A stretch of 45,062 nt of DNA. Source: Proteobacteria bacterium ST_bin11. GTDB lineage: Bacteria; Pseudomonadota; Gammaproteobacteria; Methylococcales; Methylomonadaceae. The DNA lies in assembly GCA_002083615.1 (NCBI GenBank), contig MSXO01000019.1, forward strand, positions 1 to 45,062, in the 5' to 3' direction. A model generated the notes under the pieces. The model had not been told where the DNA came from. It saw nothing but the letters and a program-made list of their open reading frames with translations, and made no database searches. Position 1 is the first letter of the stretch. Every line of letters starts with the position of its first letter. Below, piece by piece: positions 17,053 to 25,118 of this stretch. The position numbers and the translations under genes are program-made.

Positions 17053-17951
17053 GGATTCATGCCGATCCGATGCGGTAACCAGGCTTGAATAAACTCCAAA
17101 AACGAACGCACCTTGGCAGACAAATATTTGCGATGCGGGTAAACCGCATAAATTTCCAGCGGCGAAATACCGTATTGTTCCATGACCACTTGCAGGCGAC
17201 CTTGCTCGATGTCGCGACCCACAATATAGCGGGGTAACATGATAAGACCCAAACCATTCACTGCCGCGTTGCGGATCGGGTCAGCCATATTCGCCTGCAT
17301 TCTGCCAGTGACGGTGACAGTGCGCTCACCGAGTATGCCCTTGAAGCGCCATTTATTGCGTGGCGGAATGGCCCAATTGATCAGGCAGCTGTGGTCTTCC
17401 AAATCTTCGGGATCTTGGGGGATACCATGCACTTTTAAATATTCCGGAGAGGCGCATACCACTAGAGATGAACTTGCCAACTTGCGAGCAACCAAACTGG
17501 TGTCATTCAGTTGTCCCAAATATATCGCCAAGTCGACACCCTCATCGATTAAATCGACTTGTCCGCCCTTCAACACCATCTCAACCGACAAATCGGGGTA
17601 GTTTTTTAGATATTCGGTTAAGCCCGGTGAAATATGACTGGCACCGATCACCGGCGGCGCTAGAATTTTCAGGGTGCCGCGCGGCTCTGTTTGCAGATGC
17701 GTGATTGCCGATTCCATCTCTGCCACGTCCAATAGAACCTGTTGGCATCGCTCCAAATAGGCTTCGCCAGCTTCGGTTAGGCTTAAGCTGCGGGTGGTCC
17801 GATTGAACAAGCGGGTGTTCAATTCGCTTTCTAACTGCATGATATGTTTGGTCGCCATGGCCCTGGAAATATCGAGATCCTTCGCGGCCCCGGCGAAGCT
17901 GCCGGCTTTGGCGACGCGGACAAAAACATTCATACTGGTTAACTTATCCAT
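17049..17951 (-). CDS. LysR-family transcriptional regulator
   Basis: 300 residues from ATG 17951, which has an AGGAGA site just upstream. A longer frame to 18107 is rejected because it runs through the promoter region and LysR proteins begin near MDKLTSMNVF. The N-terminal winged helix (5-65) has FVRVAKAGSFAGAAKDLDIS and LNTRLFNRTTRSLSLTEAG, both classic. The C-terminal effector domain (~90-295) is of the CrgA/DsdC-like kind with RGTLKILAPPVIG. It overlaps the methyltransferase gene by 4 bases and probably controls that unit and its own expression through the AT-rich region at 17998-18068. Confidence 0.93.
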   Translation of the reverse strand: MDKLTSMNVFVRVAKAGSFAGAAKDLDISRAMATKHIMQLESELNTRLFNRTTRSLSLTEAGEAYLERCQQVLLDVAEMESAITHLQTEPRGTLKILAPPVIGASHISPGLTEYLKNYPDLSVEMVLKGGQVDLIDEGVDLAIYLGQLNDTSLVARKLASSSLVVCASPEYLKVHGIPQDPEDLEDHSCLINWAIPPRNKWRFKGILGERTVTVTGRMQANMADPIRNAAVNGLGLIMLPRYIVGRDIEQGRLQVVMEQYGISPLEIYAVYPHRKYLSAKVRSFLEFIQAWLPHRIGMNP

Positions 17952-17997
17952 GTAATCTCCTGAATAGTAAAAACTTACCAAGTAGCGTTGACATTTT

Positions 17998-18068
17998 AAT
18001 TGTTTCTCAATTGTATACAATTTATTTAATAAATACCGAATTGTAAACTTTTTTCTATCCTGTATAGT
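17998..18068. promoter_or_regulatory. Divergent promoter/operator region with repeated AATTGT elements
   Basis: AATTGT occurs at 17998, 18009 and 18039. A perfect 14-bp palindrome AATTGTATACAATT spans 18009-18022. For lysR (minus) I see TTTACA at 18047-18042, a 17-base spacer and TAAATT at 18024-18019, so the -10 overlaps the palindrome. For the plus strand there is TTGTAA at 18041-18046, a 16-base spacer and TATAGT at 18063-18068. The palindrome has the T-N11-A form expected for a LysR-type site. Plausible autoregulatory operator. Confidence 0.5.
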
Positions 18069-18331
18069 GCCCACCAACTGATGATCAAACGCATGAAATT
18101 TTGTCAAGCACGAGATTTCAAAACAGAGTATCAGAGCACAATGAACGAGTTAAAAAAGGGACATTAACCGGTGCGGCCTTTGCCACCGACACTAGGGCCT
18201 TTATTTCACGTTTGTTCGTAACCTCCACTGTGTTGTTCGTTGCCGCGCCCTTGTTGAGCAATAAATCAACCAAGGCCCAGCCGAATAGCTGATCCAAGAA
18301 TTTGTAACTACCTCCTGGTGTTGTAATAACG

Positions 18332-18367
18332 AGCGGAACCTCCTTCTAAGCACTCCGCTGGTTTTTT
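18332..18367 (+). terminator. First of two tandem terminator-like hairpins
   Basis: AGCGGA (18332-18337) pairs with TCCGCT (18354-18359) over a 16-nt loop, followed by GGTTTTTT. A 6-bp stem makes it weaker than the hairpin directly behind it. Confidence 0.5.
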
Positions 18368-18403
18368 GCCTCCCTCTGCGCAAGCATTGGGAGGCTTTTT
18401 TTT
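18368..18403 (+). terminator. Second tandem terminator upstream of hisE
   Basis: GCCTCCC (18368-18374) pairs with GGGAGGC (18389-18395) over a 14-nt loop, followed by eight T residues. No plus-strand protein gene ends near it, so it must serve an unannotated transcript or act as an attenuator before hisE. Confidence 0.75.
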
Positions 18404-18474
18404 GCCAATAGATTTTTTTGGGCTGTTTCGGCAACGTGCTATGATTTCGCAGCCTCTAATCCACACAAAACCTA

Positions 18475-18795
18475 ATGAGCGACGTTCTACAGCAATTAGC
18501 CCTGGTGCTTGAGCAGCGTAAGCTGCAAACCGCCGATCAGTCCTATGTGGCAAGTTTATACGCCAAAGGACTGGACCATATTTTGAAAAAAATCGGTGAG
18601 GAGGCTACTGAAACAGTGATTGCCGCCAAAGATGGCGACAAAGATAAAATAGTATACGAAACTGCTGATCTTTGGTTTCACTGCATGGTTATGTTGGCAC
18701 ATCAGGAACTCGGGCCGGAACATGTTATCAATGAGTTGCAAAGACGCTTCGGATTGTCGGGTTTACAGGAAAAAGCGCAGCGCGATATTTCCTGA
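18475..18795 (+). CDS. hisE: Phosphoribosyl-ATP pyrophosphohydrolase
   Basis: 106 residues, full length for the stand-alone HisE enzyme that performs the second step of histidine synthesis (PR-ATP to PR-AMP plus diphosphate). The metal-binding MazG-fold motif is KIGEEATETVIAAK, followed by YETADLWFHCMVML, both typical. It heads the run hisE-tatA-tatB-tatC-yggS, an order common in gammaproteobacteria after the his operon. Here the other his genes are not upstream, so hisE has been separated from them or sits at a break in synteny. Confidence 0.95.
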   Translation: MSDVLQQLALVLEQRKLQTADQSYVASLYAKGLDHILKKIGEEATETVIAAKDGDKDKIVYETADLWFHCMVMLAHQELGPEHVINELQRRFGLSGLQEKAQRDIS

Positions 18796-18817
18796 TGGTT
18801 AAATTAAGGAGTCAAAA

Positions 18818-19033
18818 ATGGGTTTAAGTATTCCTCATCTATTAGTAGTGTTAGTTATCGTGGTGTTGGTGTTCGGCACCAAACGCCTTAAAAATGTTGG
18901 CGCAGACCTCGGAGAGGCGATCAGGGGATTTCGTTCAGCCGTTAAGGAAGGCGGCGCAGACAAAGCTATCGCCAGCAAGGAAGAGGAGCCGCTGGAAGGC
19001 GAGGTCAGCAGCAAAGAAAAAGATCAGGCTTAG
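18818..19033 (+). CDS. tatA: Twin-arginine translocase subunit TatA
   Basis: 71 residues with an AAGGAG ribosome site. One N-terminal helix (IPHLLVVLVIVVLVFG) is followed by the FGTKRLKNVGADLG amphipathic helix with the conserved FG-x-KRL pattern, then a charged tail. It forms the pore-like component of the Tat system that exports folded, often cofactor-containing, proteins. tatB follows after 8 bases. Confidence 0.95.
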   Translation: MGLSIPHLLVVLVIVVLVFGTKRLKNVGADLGEAIRGFRSAVKEGGADKAIASKEEEPLEGEVSSKEKDQA

Positions 19034-19041
19034 TCCGCAAC

Positions 19042-19365
19042 ATGTTCGACGTAGGCTTTTCAGAATTGTTGATGGTTGGACTGGTGGCGCTGCTGGTACT
19101 GGGCCCGGAAAAACTGCCGAAGGCTGCCCGATTGGCGGGTTTCTGGGTTGGAAAAGCCCGTACTGTATTAGCCACTACGAAGGCGGAAATTAAGCAGGAA
19201 CTGCATGCGGAAGAAATGCGTCAGTTGATCCAACAGCAAAGCATAGCCGGAGAATTGGAAAAAATTGTCCAGGACACCCGCTCGGCCCTTGATGATATTA
19301 ACACCAATGTTCAGGCTGCCGCCGAAATCAATCAGGACGATGACAAAACAAGCACCGCAGGATAA
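19042..19365 (+). CDS. tatB: Twin-arginine translocase subunit TatB
   Basis: 107 residues. It starts MFDVGFSELLMVGLVALLVLGPEKLP, the TatB hallmark (F-D-x-G-F-x-E plus L-G-P-E-K-L-P). A long amphipathic and acidic region follows. TatB joins TatC to form the signal-peptide receptor. The last 26 bases overlap the tatC start, implying coupled translation. Confidence 0.95.
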   Translation: MFDVGFSELLMVGLVALLVLGPEKLPKAARLAGFWVGKARTVLATTKAEIKQELHAEEMRQLIQQQSIAGELEKIVQDTRSALDDINTNVQAAAEINQDDDKTSTAG

Positions 19366-20095
19366 CGAGCAGTCTTTTTTTAGTCATTTGGTGGAACTGC
19401 GCGACCGCCTGCTAAAGGTGGTCTTATGCGTGTTGCTGGTGTTTGTTGGTACCGCCAGCTACGCCAACGAGATATATGCTTATCTGGCAGAACCGCTATT
19501 GCAGCACATGCCGAAAAACAGCACGATGATCGCAATTGATGTGGCGTCGCCATTTTTTACGCCGTTCAAACTCGCATTCGTAGTCGCGGTGTTCGTTTCT
19601 GTTCCCTTCATTCTTTACCAGTTCTGGGGCTTTGTGGCTCCGGGACTGTATCGTCACGAAAAGCTGATGGTGGCGCCATTATTATTGGCTAGTACGCTGT
19701 TGTTTTATAGCGGCGCGGCGTTCGCCTATTTCCTGGTATTCCCGTTGGTGTTTGGCTACCTCACCTCGGCAGCGCCTGCCGGTGTGGCGGTGATGACAGA
19801 CATCGCCACTTATCTGGATTTTGTGTTGGCAATGTTTTTTGCCTTCGGTTTATCGTTTGAAATTCCGATATTCACTATCGTCTTGGTCTGGACCGGGATT
19901 ATCACGCCGGAAACGCTGTCCGAAAAAAGGCCGTATGTCATCGTCGGGGTATTTGTTATTGCGATGTTTCTAACGCCGCCCGACGCCTTGTCGCAAACCT
20001 TATTAGCAGTGCCAATGTGGTTGTTGTTCGAATCGGGCCTGCTGTTTTCACGACTATTCGTCACAAAGCGGTCTGCGGCAGAAGGTCGTGAATAG
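19340..20095 (+). CDS. tatC: Twin-arginine translocase subunit TatC
   Basis: 251 residues from ATG 19340, chosen because TatC proteins begin a few residues before the FFSHLVELRDRLLK motif. A longer frame from 19265 runs through tatB. Six membrane helices are visible. Conserved features include HLVELRDRL (signal-peptide site), P-x-x-x-x-QFWGFVAPGLYRHEK, and FGLSFEIPIFTIVL with the functionally important F-E pair. It overlaps tatB by 26 bp and yggS by 8 bp. Confidence 0.95.
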   Translation: MTKQAPQDNEQSFFSHLVELRDRLLKVVLCVLLVFVGTASYANEIYAYLAEPLLQHMPKNSTMIAIDVASPFFTPFKLAFVVAVFVSVPFILYQFWGFVAPGLYRHEKLMVAPLLLASTLLFYSGAAFAYFLVFPLVFGYLTSAAPAGVAVMTDIATYLDFVLAMFFAFGLSFEIPIFTIVLVWTGIITPETLSEKRPYVIVGVFVIAMFLTPPDALSQTLLAVPMWLLFESGLLFSRLFVTKRSAAEGRE

Positions 20096-20771
20096 CATCG
20101 ATGAGCGTTTCGCCAAGGTACGCGAACAGCTCCGTCAAGCAGAAATCGACGCGCAACGTCCGCGCAATAGTGTGCAACTTTTGGCCGTCAGCAAAACCAA
20201 GCCAGCTGCCGATATTGCCGCGGCCTACCGCTTGGGTCAGCGCCATTTCGGCGAAAATTATTTACAGGAAGCGCTGAAAAAACAGCAGGAACTGGCGGCT
20301 TTCAACATCAGCTGGCATTTCATCGGGCCAATTCAATCCAATAAAACCAAACCTATCGCTCAGCAATTTGCCTGGGTACACAGTGTTGATCGCTTGAAAA
20401 TTGCTGAGCGCCTCAGTGAGCAACGTCCGGACTATTTGCCGCCGTTGAATATCTGTTTACAAGTCAACATCAGCGACGAAGGCAGCAAGTCCGGCATTGA
20501 GTTAGCCGATTTGCCGGGGCTGATCGAACAAGTTGGCAAACTGCCTAACTTGCGTTTGCGTGGGGTGATGGCGATTCCGGAGCCGCAACAGGATTATCAT
20601 GCGCAATGCCTGCCGTATCGGCGGCTTTATCAAGCAGCGCGGCAGATTGATCGTGGCGATCTCGATACCTTTTCGTTCGGGATGAGTGGCGATTTGCAGG
20701 CAGCGGTTGCCGAAGGTTCAACGCTGGTGCGAATTGGCACCGCACTGTTCGGCGAGCGTCCTAGCCAATAA
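20088..20771 (+). CDS. yggS: YggS/PROSC-family PLP homeostasis protein
   Basis: 227 residues, start GTG inside the end of tatC; no in-frame ATG fits. The PLP lysine is K36 in LLAVSKTKPA. Other family motifs are FGENYLQEALKK, WHFIGPIQSNK, and FSFGMSGDLQAAVAEGSTLVRIGTALFG at the C-terminus. It binds pyridoxal phosphate and helps B6 and amino-acid homeostasis, with no known catalytic turnover. Its role beside tatC is not functional as far as known; the linkage is one of operon position. Confidence 0.95.
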   Translation: MNSIDERFAKVREQLRQAEIDAQRPRNSVQLLAVSKTKPAADIAAAYRLGQRHFGENYLQEALKKQQELAAFNISWHFIGPIQSNKTKPIAQQFAWVHSVDRLKIAERLSEQRPDYLPPLNICLQVNISDEGSKSGIELADLPGLIEQVGKLPNLRLRGVMAIPEPQQDYHAQCLPYRRLYQAARQIDRGDLDTFSFGMSGDLQAAVAEGSTLVRIGTALFGERPSQ

Positions 20772-20828
20772 TTTGTTTTTAATGGATAATGGCGGCTATT
20801 TTCCGATAAATCCCCATTTTTCAACGCG

Positions 20829-22586
20829 ATGAAACAAAAGCTGGAAGCCCTTTTACAACAAGCCGTTACAGCCCTTAAAACTCAAGGTATTCTCGAAAAC
20901 GATTTTATTGCGGAAATCAATTTAGAGCGCACCCGCGATGCGCAACACGGCGATTTTGCCACCAATCTGGCAATGTTGCTGGCTAAGCCGGCCAAACTTA
21001 GTCCTAGACAACTAGCCGAAAAAATCGTCGCGGCTGTGCCGAGCGATGCGATGGTCAGCAAAGTCGACATTGCCGGCCCCGGATTTATCAATTTCTTCAT
21101 CAATCCTGACAATCAGTTTGAGATTGTCAAACACATACTCGATGCCGGAGCGGAGTTCGGTTTAAGCAAGATTGGTGCGGGCAAACGCGTACAAGTCGAA
21201 TTCGTTTCCGCCAATCCCACCGGGCCGTTGCATGTCGGCCACGGCCGTGGTGCTGCATATGGTTCCGCTGTAGCGGATTTGCTGGCTGCCGCTGGATTTG
21301 AAGTCGAGCGCGAATACTATGTCAACGATGCTGGCCGGCAAATGGACATTCTCGCCACCAGCGTCTGGCTGCGTTATCTGGAAGCATGCGGCGAGGTTCT
21401 GCCTTTTCCAAGCAACGGTTATCGCGGGGAATATGTCCGAGACATTTCCGCAAACTTGCATAAAAAAGCCAGTGACGGATACCGTAAAGCAGCCGCGGTA
21501 GTAATGGCCGATTTACCGGCAGATGAACCCCAAGGTGGCGACAAGGAAAAACATATTGATGCGTTAATCGACCGAGCAAAAACCTTGCTCGGTGCGGCGT
21601 ATAAAGAAGTATTCCAAGCGGGCCTGGACGAAATTTTGGCTGATATTAAGGATGACTTGGCCGAGTTTGGCGTCAGCTATCAGCAATGGTTTTCCGAAAG
21701 TTCGCTAATGGAAGATCATTCAGTGGCGCAAGCCTTGCAGCGTCTGGATGCCGCCGGCTACCTTTATCAGCAGGAAGGCGCCACCTGGTTTGCGTCCAGT
21801 CGGCTGGGCGACGAAAAAGACAGAGTAGTGGTGCGCGACAATGGCCAGACCACCTATTTTGCTTCCGATATCGCCTATCACATGAACAAACTGGATCGCG
21901 GCTTCGACCAGATCGTCAATATCTGGGGGGCCGACCACCACGGCTATATTCCAAGGGTGAAAGCAGCGATACAGGCCCTGGGTGCGGACGAATCTAAACT
22001 TAAAGTATTGTTGGTGCAATTTGCGATTTTGTATCGCGGCGACGAAAAAGTACAAATGTCGACCCGTTCTGGAGAATTTGTAACCTTGAGGCAGCTGCGC
22101 AATGAAGTGGGCAGGGATGCTTGCCGCTTTTTTTATGTCATGCGCAAATCCGAGCAACATATGGATTTTGATTTGAAACTGGCCACCTCTCGAACTAACG
22201 AAAACCCAGTTTATTACGTCCAATACGCCCATGCGAGGGTTTGCAGCGTGTTACGCCAACTCGACGAAAAAGGTCGACAACGCAATCCGCATTTGGGCAT
22301 GGAAAATCTGAGATTGTTGACCGAGGAGCAGGAATCCGCGTTACTGACTACACTTTCGAAGTACCCGGAAACTTTGGAACGTGCCGCTGTGAATTACGAG
22401 CCTCATCAATTGATTCATTATTTAAGAGAGCTGGCCAATCAGTTCCACAGTTATTACAACGCACACCAGTTCCTGGTAGACGACGACAAGCTTTGTAACG
22501 CCCGCATCAATTTGATTTGCGCCGTAAAGCAGTTATTGGTCAATGGCCTATCCTTATTGAAGATCAATGCACCTGAAGCGATGTAA
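20829..22586 (+). CDS. argS: Arginyl-tRNA synthetase
   Basis: 585 residues, the usual class Ia ArgRS length. An Add-1 N-terminal domain (~1-115) has the ARGRS pattern VDIAGPGFINFFI. The HIGH motif is HVGH (135-138) in NPTGPLHVGHGRGAAYG. The KMSKS equivalent is KVQMSTR (407-413). The anticodon-binding DALR domain has YVQYAHARVCSVLRQ. It charges tRNA-Arg in the cytoplasm. The TAA stop overlaps the ATG of the SPOR gene (TAATG). Confidence 0.97.
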   Translation: MKQKLEALLQQAVTALKTQGILENDFIAEINLERTRDAQHGDFATNLAMLLAKPAKLSPRQLAEKIVAAVPSDAMVSKVDIAGPGFINFFINPDNQFEIVKHILDAGAEFGLSKIGAGKRVQVEFVSANPTGPLHVGHGRGAAYGSAVADLLAAAGFEVEREYYVNDAGRQMDILATSVWLRYLEACGEVLPFPSNGYRGEYVRDISANLHKKASDGYRKAAAVVMADLPADEPQGGDKEKHIDALIDRAKTLLGAAYKEVFQAGLDEILADIKDDLAEFGVSYQQWFSESSLMEDHSVAQALQRLDAAGYLYQQEGATWFASSRLGDEKDRVVVRDNGQTTYFASDIAYHMNKLDRGFDQIVNIWGADHHGYIPRVKAAIQALGADESKLKVLLVQFAILYRGDEKVQMSTRSGEFVTLRQLRNEVGRDACRFFYVMRKSEQHMDFDLKLATSRTNENPVYYVQYAHARVCSVLRQLDEKGRQRNPHLGMENLRLLTEEQESALLTTLSKYPETLERAAVNYEPHQLIHYLRELANQFHSYYNAHQFLVDDDKLCNARINLICAVKQLLVNGLSLLKINAPEAM

Positions 22587-23218
22587 TGGCCAGAGACTAT
22601 AAGCACCGCGTTCAAAGCCCCAGCTACACTAACAGTCGCAGAAAGCCGAAAAAATCCTCGGTAGCACTGTGGCGCTGGCTACTGGTGTTAGCGCTGATTG
22701 TGGCATTTGGGGTATTTCTGAACATGATCCGCAAAATGGTGCCGGAATTAGTTGCCGGCAAACCGGAAGCGGAAAAACTGCAAATAGTGGAAAAGTTAAA
22801 GCAGGAATTGGTGGCCAAACCGCAAACTGAATCGATCGCTGAGCCTGAAAAGCCGGCAGAGCCTGTGGAACCAGAAGAGCCTCGTTACGATTTTTATACC
22901 ATCTTGCCGCAGGCGGAAGTGGTAGTACCCGATTACGAAATTAAGACCAGGGTGCGCGAGCAGTTGGTCGGCAAAACCAAGGCTGCCAAATACATCATGC
23001 AAGCCGGTTCCTTCCGAGAAGCGCCAGAAGCCGAGCGACACAAGGCAAAGCTGGCATCGCTGGGCATCGAGTCCAGGGTTGAAAAGGCTAAAGTCGGCAA
23101 TGTCATCTGGCACCGGGTTAAGGTCGGCCCTTACGATAATCCGGCCAGCGTTTCCACAATTAAGGAATTGCTGCAAAAAAACGGCATAGGCGTGATTGTT
23201 ACTGAAAGCGGTCAATAA
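22586..23218 (+). CDS. SPOR-domain cell-division protein (FtsN-like)
   Basis: 210 residues. A short basic cytoplasmic N-terminus (RRKPKK, 18-23) precedes one membrane helix (~28-47). Then comes a Glu/Pro-rich linker (~75-105) and a C-terminal SPOR domain (~133-207) beginning YIMQAGSFREAPEAERHKAKLASLGI and containing WHRVKVGPYDN. The architecture and the position behind argS match FtsN or a related SPOR protein that binds denuded septal peptidoglycan. The start overlaps the argS stop. A gene symbol is withheld because SPOR proteins are often paralogous. Confidence 0.88.
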   Translation: MARDYKHRVQSPSYTNSRRKPKKSSVALWRWLLVLALIVAFGVFLNMIRKMVPELVAGKPEAEKLQIVEKLKQELVAKPQTESIAEPEKPAEPVEPEEPRYDFYTILPQAEVVVPDYEIKTRVREQLVGKTKAAKYIMQAGSFREAPEAERHKAKLASLGIESRVEKAKVGNVIWHRVKVGPYDNPASVSTIKELLQKNGIGVIVTESGQ

Positions 23219-23240
23219 ACGCTCAAGAAGTCCAGCGTTT
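23217..23240 (+). terminator. Weak hairpin after the SPOR gene
   Basis: AAACGCT (23217-23223) pairs perfectly with AGCGTTT (23234-23240) over a 10-nt loop at the stop codon. No real T tract follows, so termination is uncertain. Confidence 0.3.
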
Positions 23241-23362
23241 GCTCTGGCGTCGTTAAAGCAATTCCCCAGCCCAATGCTGTGTGCGTTTAGGTAGTAAATT
23301 AGATTGACTCGCTTGCTGTTTTAAGCTCTGATAACTTACATAATTACGAGAGGAGAGGCCTT

Positions 23363-23929
23363 ATGGTTAACAAAAAGACAATGGTGCTTATGCTGTTGGC
23401 GCTGATCATGTTGAGCGGTTGCAGCCGGGGGTTTCGGGCTAGCGAAGTCAAAGATGATGATTTAGTGGAGGTAAGCTACGAGGCCGTCGATCGGCTGATT
23501 CTCGATTTACGGGAGCCTCTGCCCAAGGGTAGTTTAGTGGTTATCAATTCGCTGGTTAATGTCGGTGAACTCGAGCAAACCCTGGCGTTTGGCCGGATAG
23601 TCTCCGACCAAATTTCCTCTGCCTTTCACCGTTCGGGTTACCGAGTGATGGGTATGGAATTGCCAACCGAGATATTCGCTAAAAACGAGGCGGGTATATT
23701 GCAACTGCCCGATAAAACCAAAGAAGCTTTAAACAATGTCGGGGCTAAAGCGGTTATCGTTGGTTCGTTTGCGCCGGGTTACAACAATGTTTATGTTTCA
23801 TTGCGGGTTGTAGATGTCGCCAGCCAAAACGTGATTTCTTCCACCGACTACTCAGTCTCGATGGGCCCGGATGCTAAGGTTTTGGTTAGAAAGCCGCAAC
23901 CACCGGCGCCAGTGCCACCCAAGCCCTAA
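23363..23929 (+). CDS. FlgO-family outer-membrane lipoprotein
   Basis: 188 residues with a GAGAGGAG-rich ribosome site. A lipoprotein signal ends LSGC with C20 as the lipidated residue. The body (~40-165) matches the FlgO fold: GSLVVINSLVNVGELEQTLAFGRIVSDQISSAFHRSGYRV, then GAKAVIVGSFAPGYNNVYVSLRVVDVASQNVISSTDY. A Pro-rich tail follows. FlgO is a Vibrio flagellar-region lipoprotein, but the domain also occurs outside flagellar loci, as here. Envelope maintenance is likely; the exact role is not known. Confidence 0.8.
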   Translation: MVNKKTMVLMLLALIMLSGCSRGFRASEVKDDDLVEVSYEAVDRLILDLREPLPKGSLVVINSLVNVGELEQTLAFGRIVSDQISSAFHRSGYRVMGMELPTEIFAKNEAGILQLPDKTKEALNNVGAKAVIVGSFAPGYNNVYVSLRVVDVASQNVISSTDYSVSMGPDAKVLVRKPQPPAPVPPKP

Positions 23930-24045
23930 GCTTCAAATCTCAAGCGGATTGCCCTTTGGTAGTCCGCTTATCGCTAAACTCTAACAGTCTGACGGCTTCT
24001 AATCTGTGATTAGAGAGCCCAGCCTAAACGGAAATCGAGCCTTAC

Positions 24046-25062
24046 TCATACTTGCTCGTGAGCTAAATCCCGCCCCAAATATCCAGAAATAGCCTGCGGC
24101 GTATCGAAATTGCCGTAAGCCAAGAGTAATTTAGCGTAAGCTGCCTCAAACGAAATATTCCAGAGCATTTCCGCGCCCGCATTTAATAACTCTCGGGTTG
24201 AGGCATAAGCGGCTTCCGAATATAGTGCAGACGCCAGATACACTGGAATAGCCTGCCCTCTACAGCGTCTGAGGAATTCGACCAAACTGTATTGCTCCCC
24301 TGCGCCACTAGAGGCGCAAGCCGTTCCCGAATGGTAAAGATCGTGAAGCACTGCAGCGAAATTGTCCAGATGGTAAGCGGAATAATCCAGGCCTGGATAA
24401 GGCCTAATCAACAATATTCGTTTGGAAAAATTAGGCTGAAGGGTAATTGGCGAACGCGCGCTTAACTCAACATTTTGCTGGCACTGGAACCGCCCATTTT
24501 CGAAGTGCATCCAGGCCTTTGACTGGACGCTAATAAAATCGCTACTCAACGGCAGACAGGACGAAAGGCGACTGCCTAGATGAATCTGCATGACTTGGCC
24601 CGGATTTCGATAGGGCACAAACACCCCGGGTTGACCGAGTTGGCGGATAAACGCGACGGCACAGAGGAAGTTCGCCACGCCGTTGGCTTGAGGGTTATCC
24701 AGCGGCAAATCGCTGGAAACCAGCAGCAGCGGAATCGGTAGGCCATTGAAATACTGGCTCAACGCTGCAGCGCTAAAGGCCAAGCTGTCGGTACCATGGG
24801 TGACAATGATACCGTCGAATTGCTCCAGGTCCTCGGCTTCGATCGCGGCAATGATTTGCGTCCAGTGGCTGGGATGCAGGTTTTCGCTAAGAATCTGCAA
24901 GGGCTTCAAGCTTTTGAAACTTACAGAGTCCGGCTTAGGGTCTTGCTCCGCAAAGTGTTGCAATAGCTTGAAACCGGCGCTGCTGTTGGTATTAATGGTG
25001 TCGCCGGCAAGTTCGGAGCCTATAGTGCCGCCGGTAAACACCAGCAGGATGTTTTTCTTCAT
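24046..25062 (-). CDS. L-asparaginase-family protein with altered catalytic lysine position
   Basis: 338 residues with both asparaginase signatures: TGGTIGS (10-16), bearing the nucleophile T12 position, and THGTDSL (88-94) with T91-D92. The following strand SSDLPLDNPQANGVANF is typical of type I/II asparaginases. At the position where family members have an R-[VT]-T-K segment after GVFV, this protein reads VMQIHLGSRL, which places R165 where the catalytic lysine is expected. Activity may be changed or lost. It is divergent from folA across 56 bases. Asparagine hydrolysis is the family function; the substrate here could differ. Confidence 0.85.
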   Translation of the reverse strand: MKKNILLVFTGGTIGSELAGDTINTNSSAGFKLLQHFAEQDPKPDSVSFKSLKPLQILSENLHPSHWTQIIAAIEAEDLEQFDGIIVTHGTDSLAFSAAALSQYFNGLPIPLLLVSSDLPLDNPQANGVANFLCAVAFIRQLGQPGVFVPYRNPGQVMQIHLGSRLSSCLPLSSDFISVQSKAWMHFENGRFQCQQNVELSARSPITLQPNFSKRILLIRPYPGLDYSAYHLDNFAAVLHDLYHSGTACASSGAGEQYSLVEFLRRCRGQAIPVYLASALYSEAAYASTRELLNAGAEMLWNISFEAAYAKLLLAYGNFDTPQAISGYLGRDLAHEQV

Positions 25063-25118
25063 AAAGGATGGTTTCTAGTATGATATTTTGCTTACATAGC
25101 CCATCTTAAACACTCCGC

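Larger units (their letters stand above)
18069..18403 (+). ncRNA. Candidate untranslated or short-peptide transcript ending in two tandem terminators
   Basis: This forms the rest of the 523-bp gap before hisE. A promoter-like pair ends at 18068 and two terminator-like hairpins lie at 18332-18403, so a plus-strand RNA of ~300 nt is suggested. The stretch has a 24-codon frame (18093-18167, from ATG) and a 63-codon frame with a TTG start (18101-18292) that has a hydrophobic segment. Neither has a good ribosome site. No known RNA family was recognised. Confidence 0.3.

Noticed and set aside
18101..18292. 63-codon frame with TTG start and a hydrophobic segment
   Set aside because: Rare start codon, no ribosome site and no recognised relatives; kept only as a possible part of the unassigned transcript.
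18069..18474. Histidine-operon attenuator leader peptide before hisE
   Set aside because: The short frame at 18093-18167 has only one His codon, so it does not look like a his leader peptide.
23942..23969. Hairpin AAGCGGA/TCCGCTT after the FlgO-like gene
   Set aside because: A real 7-bp stem, but no T tract on either strand, so it is not a convincing terminator.
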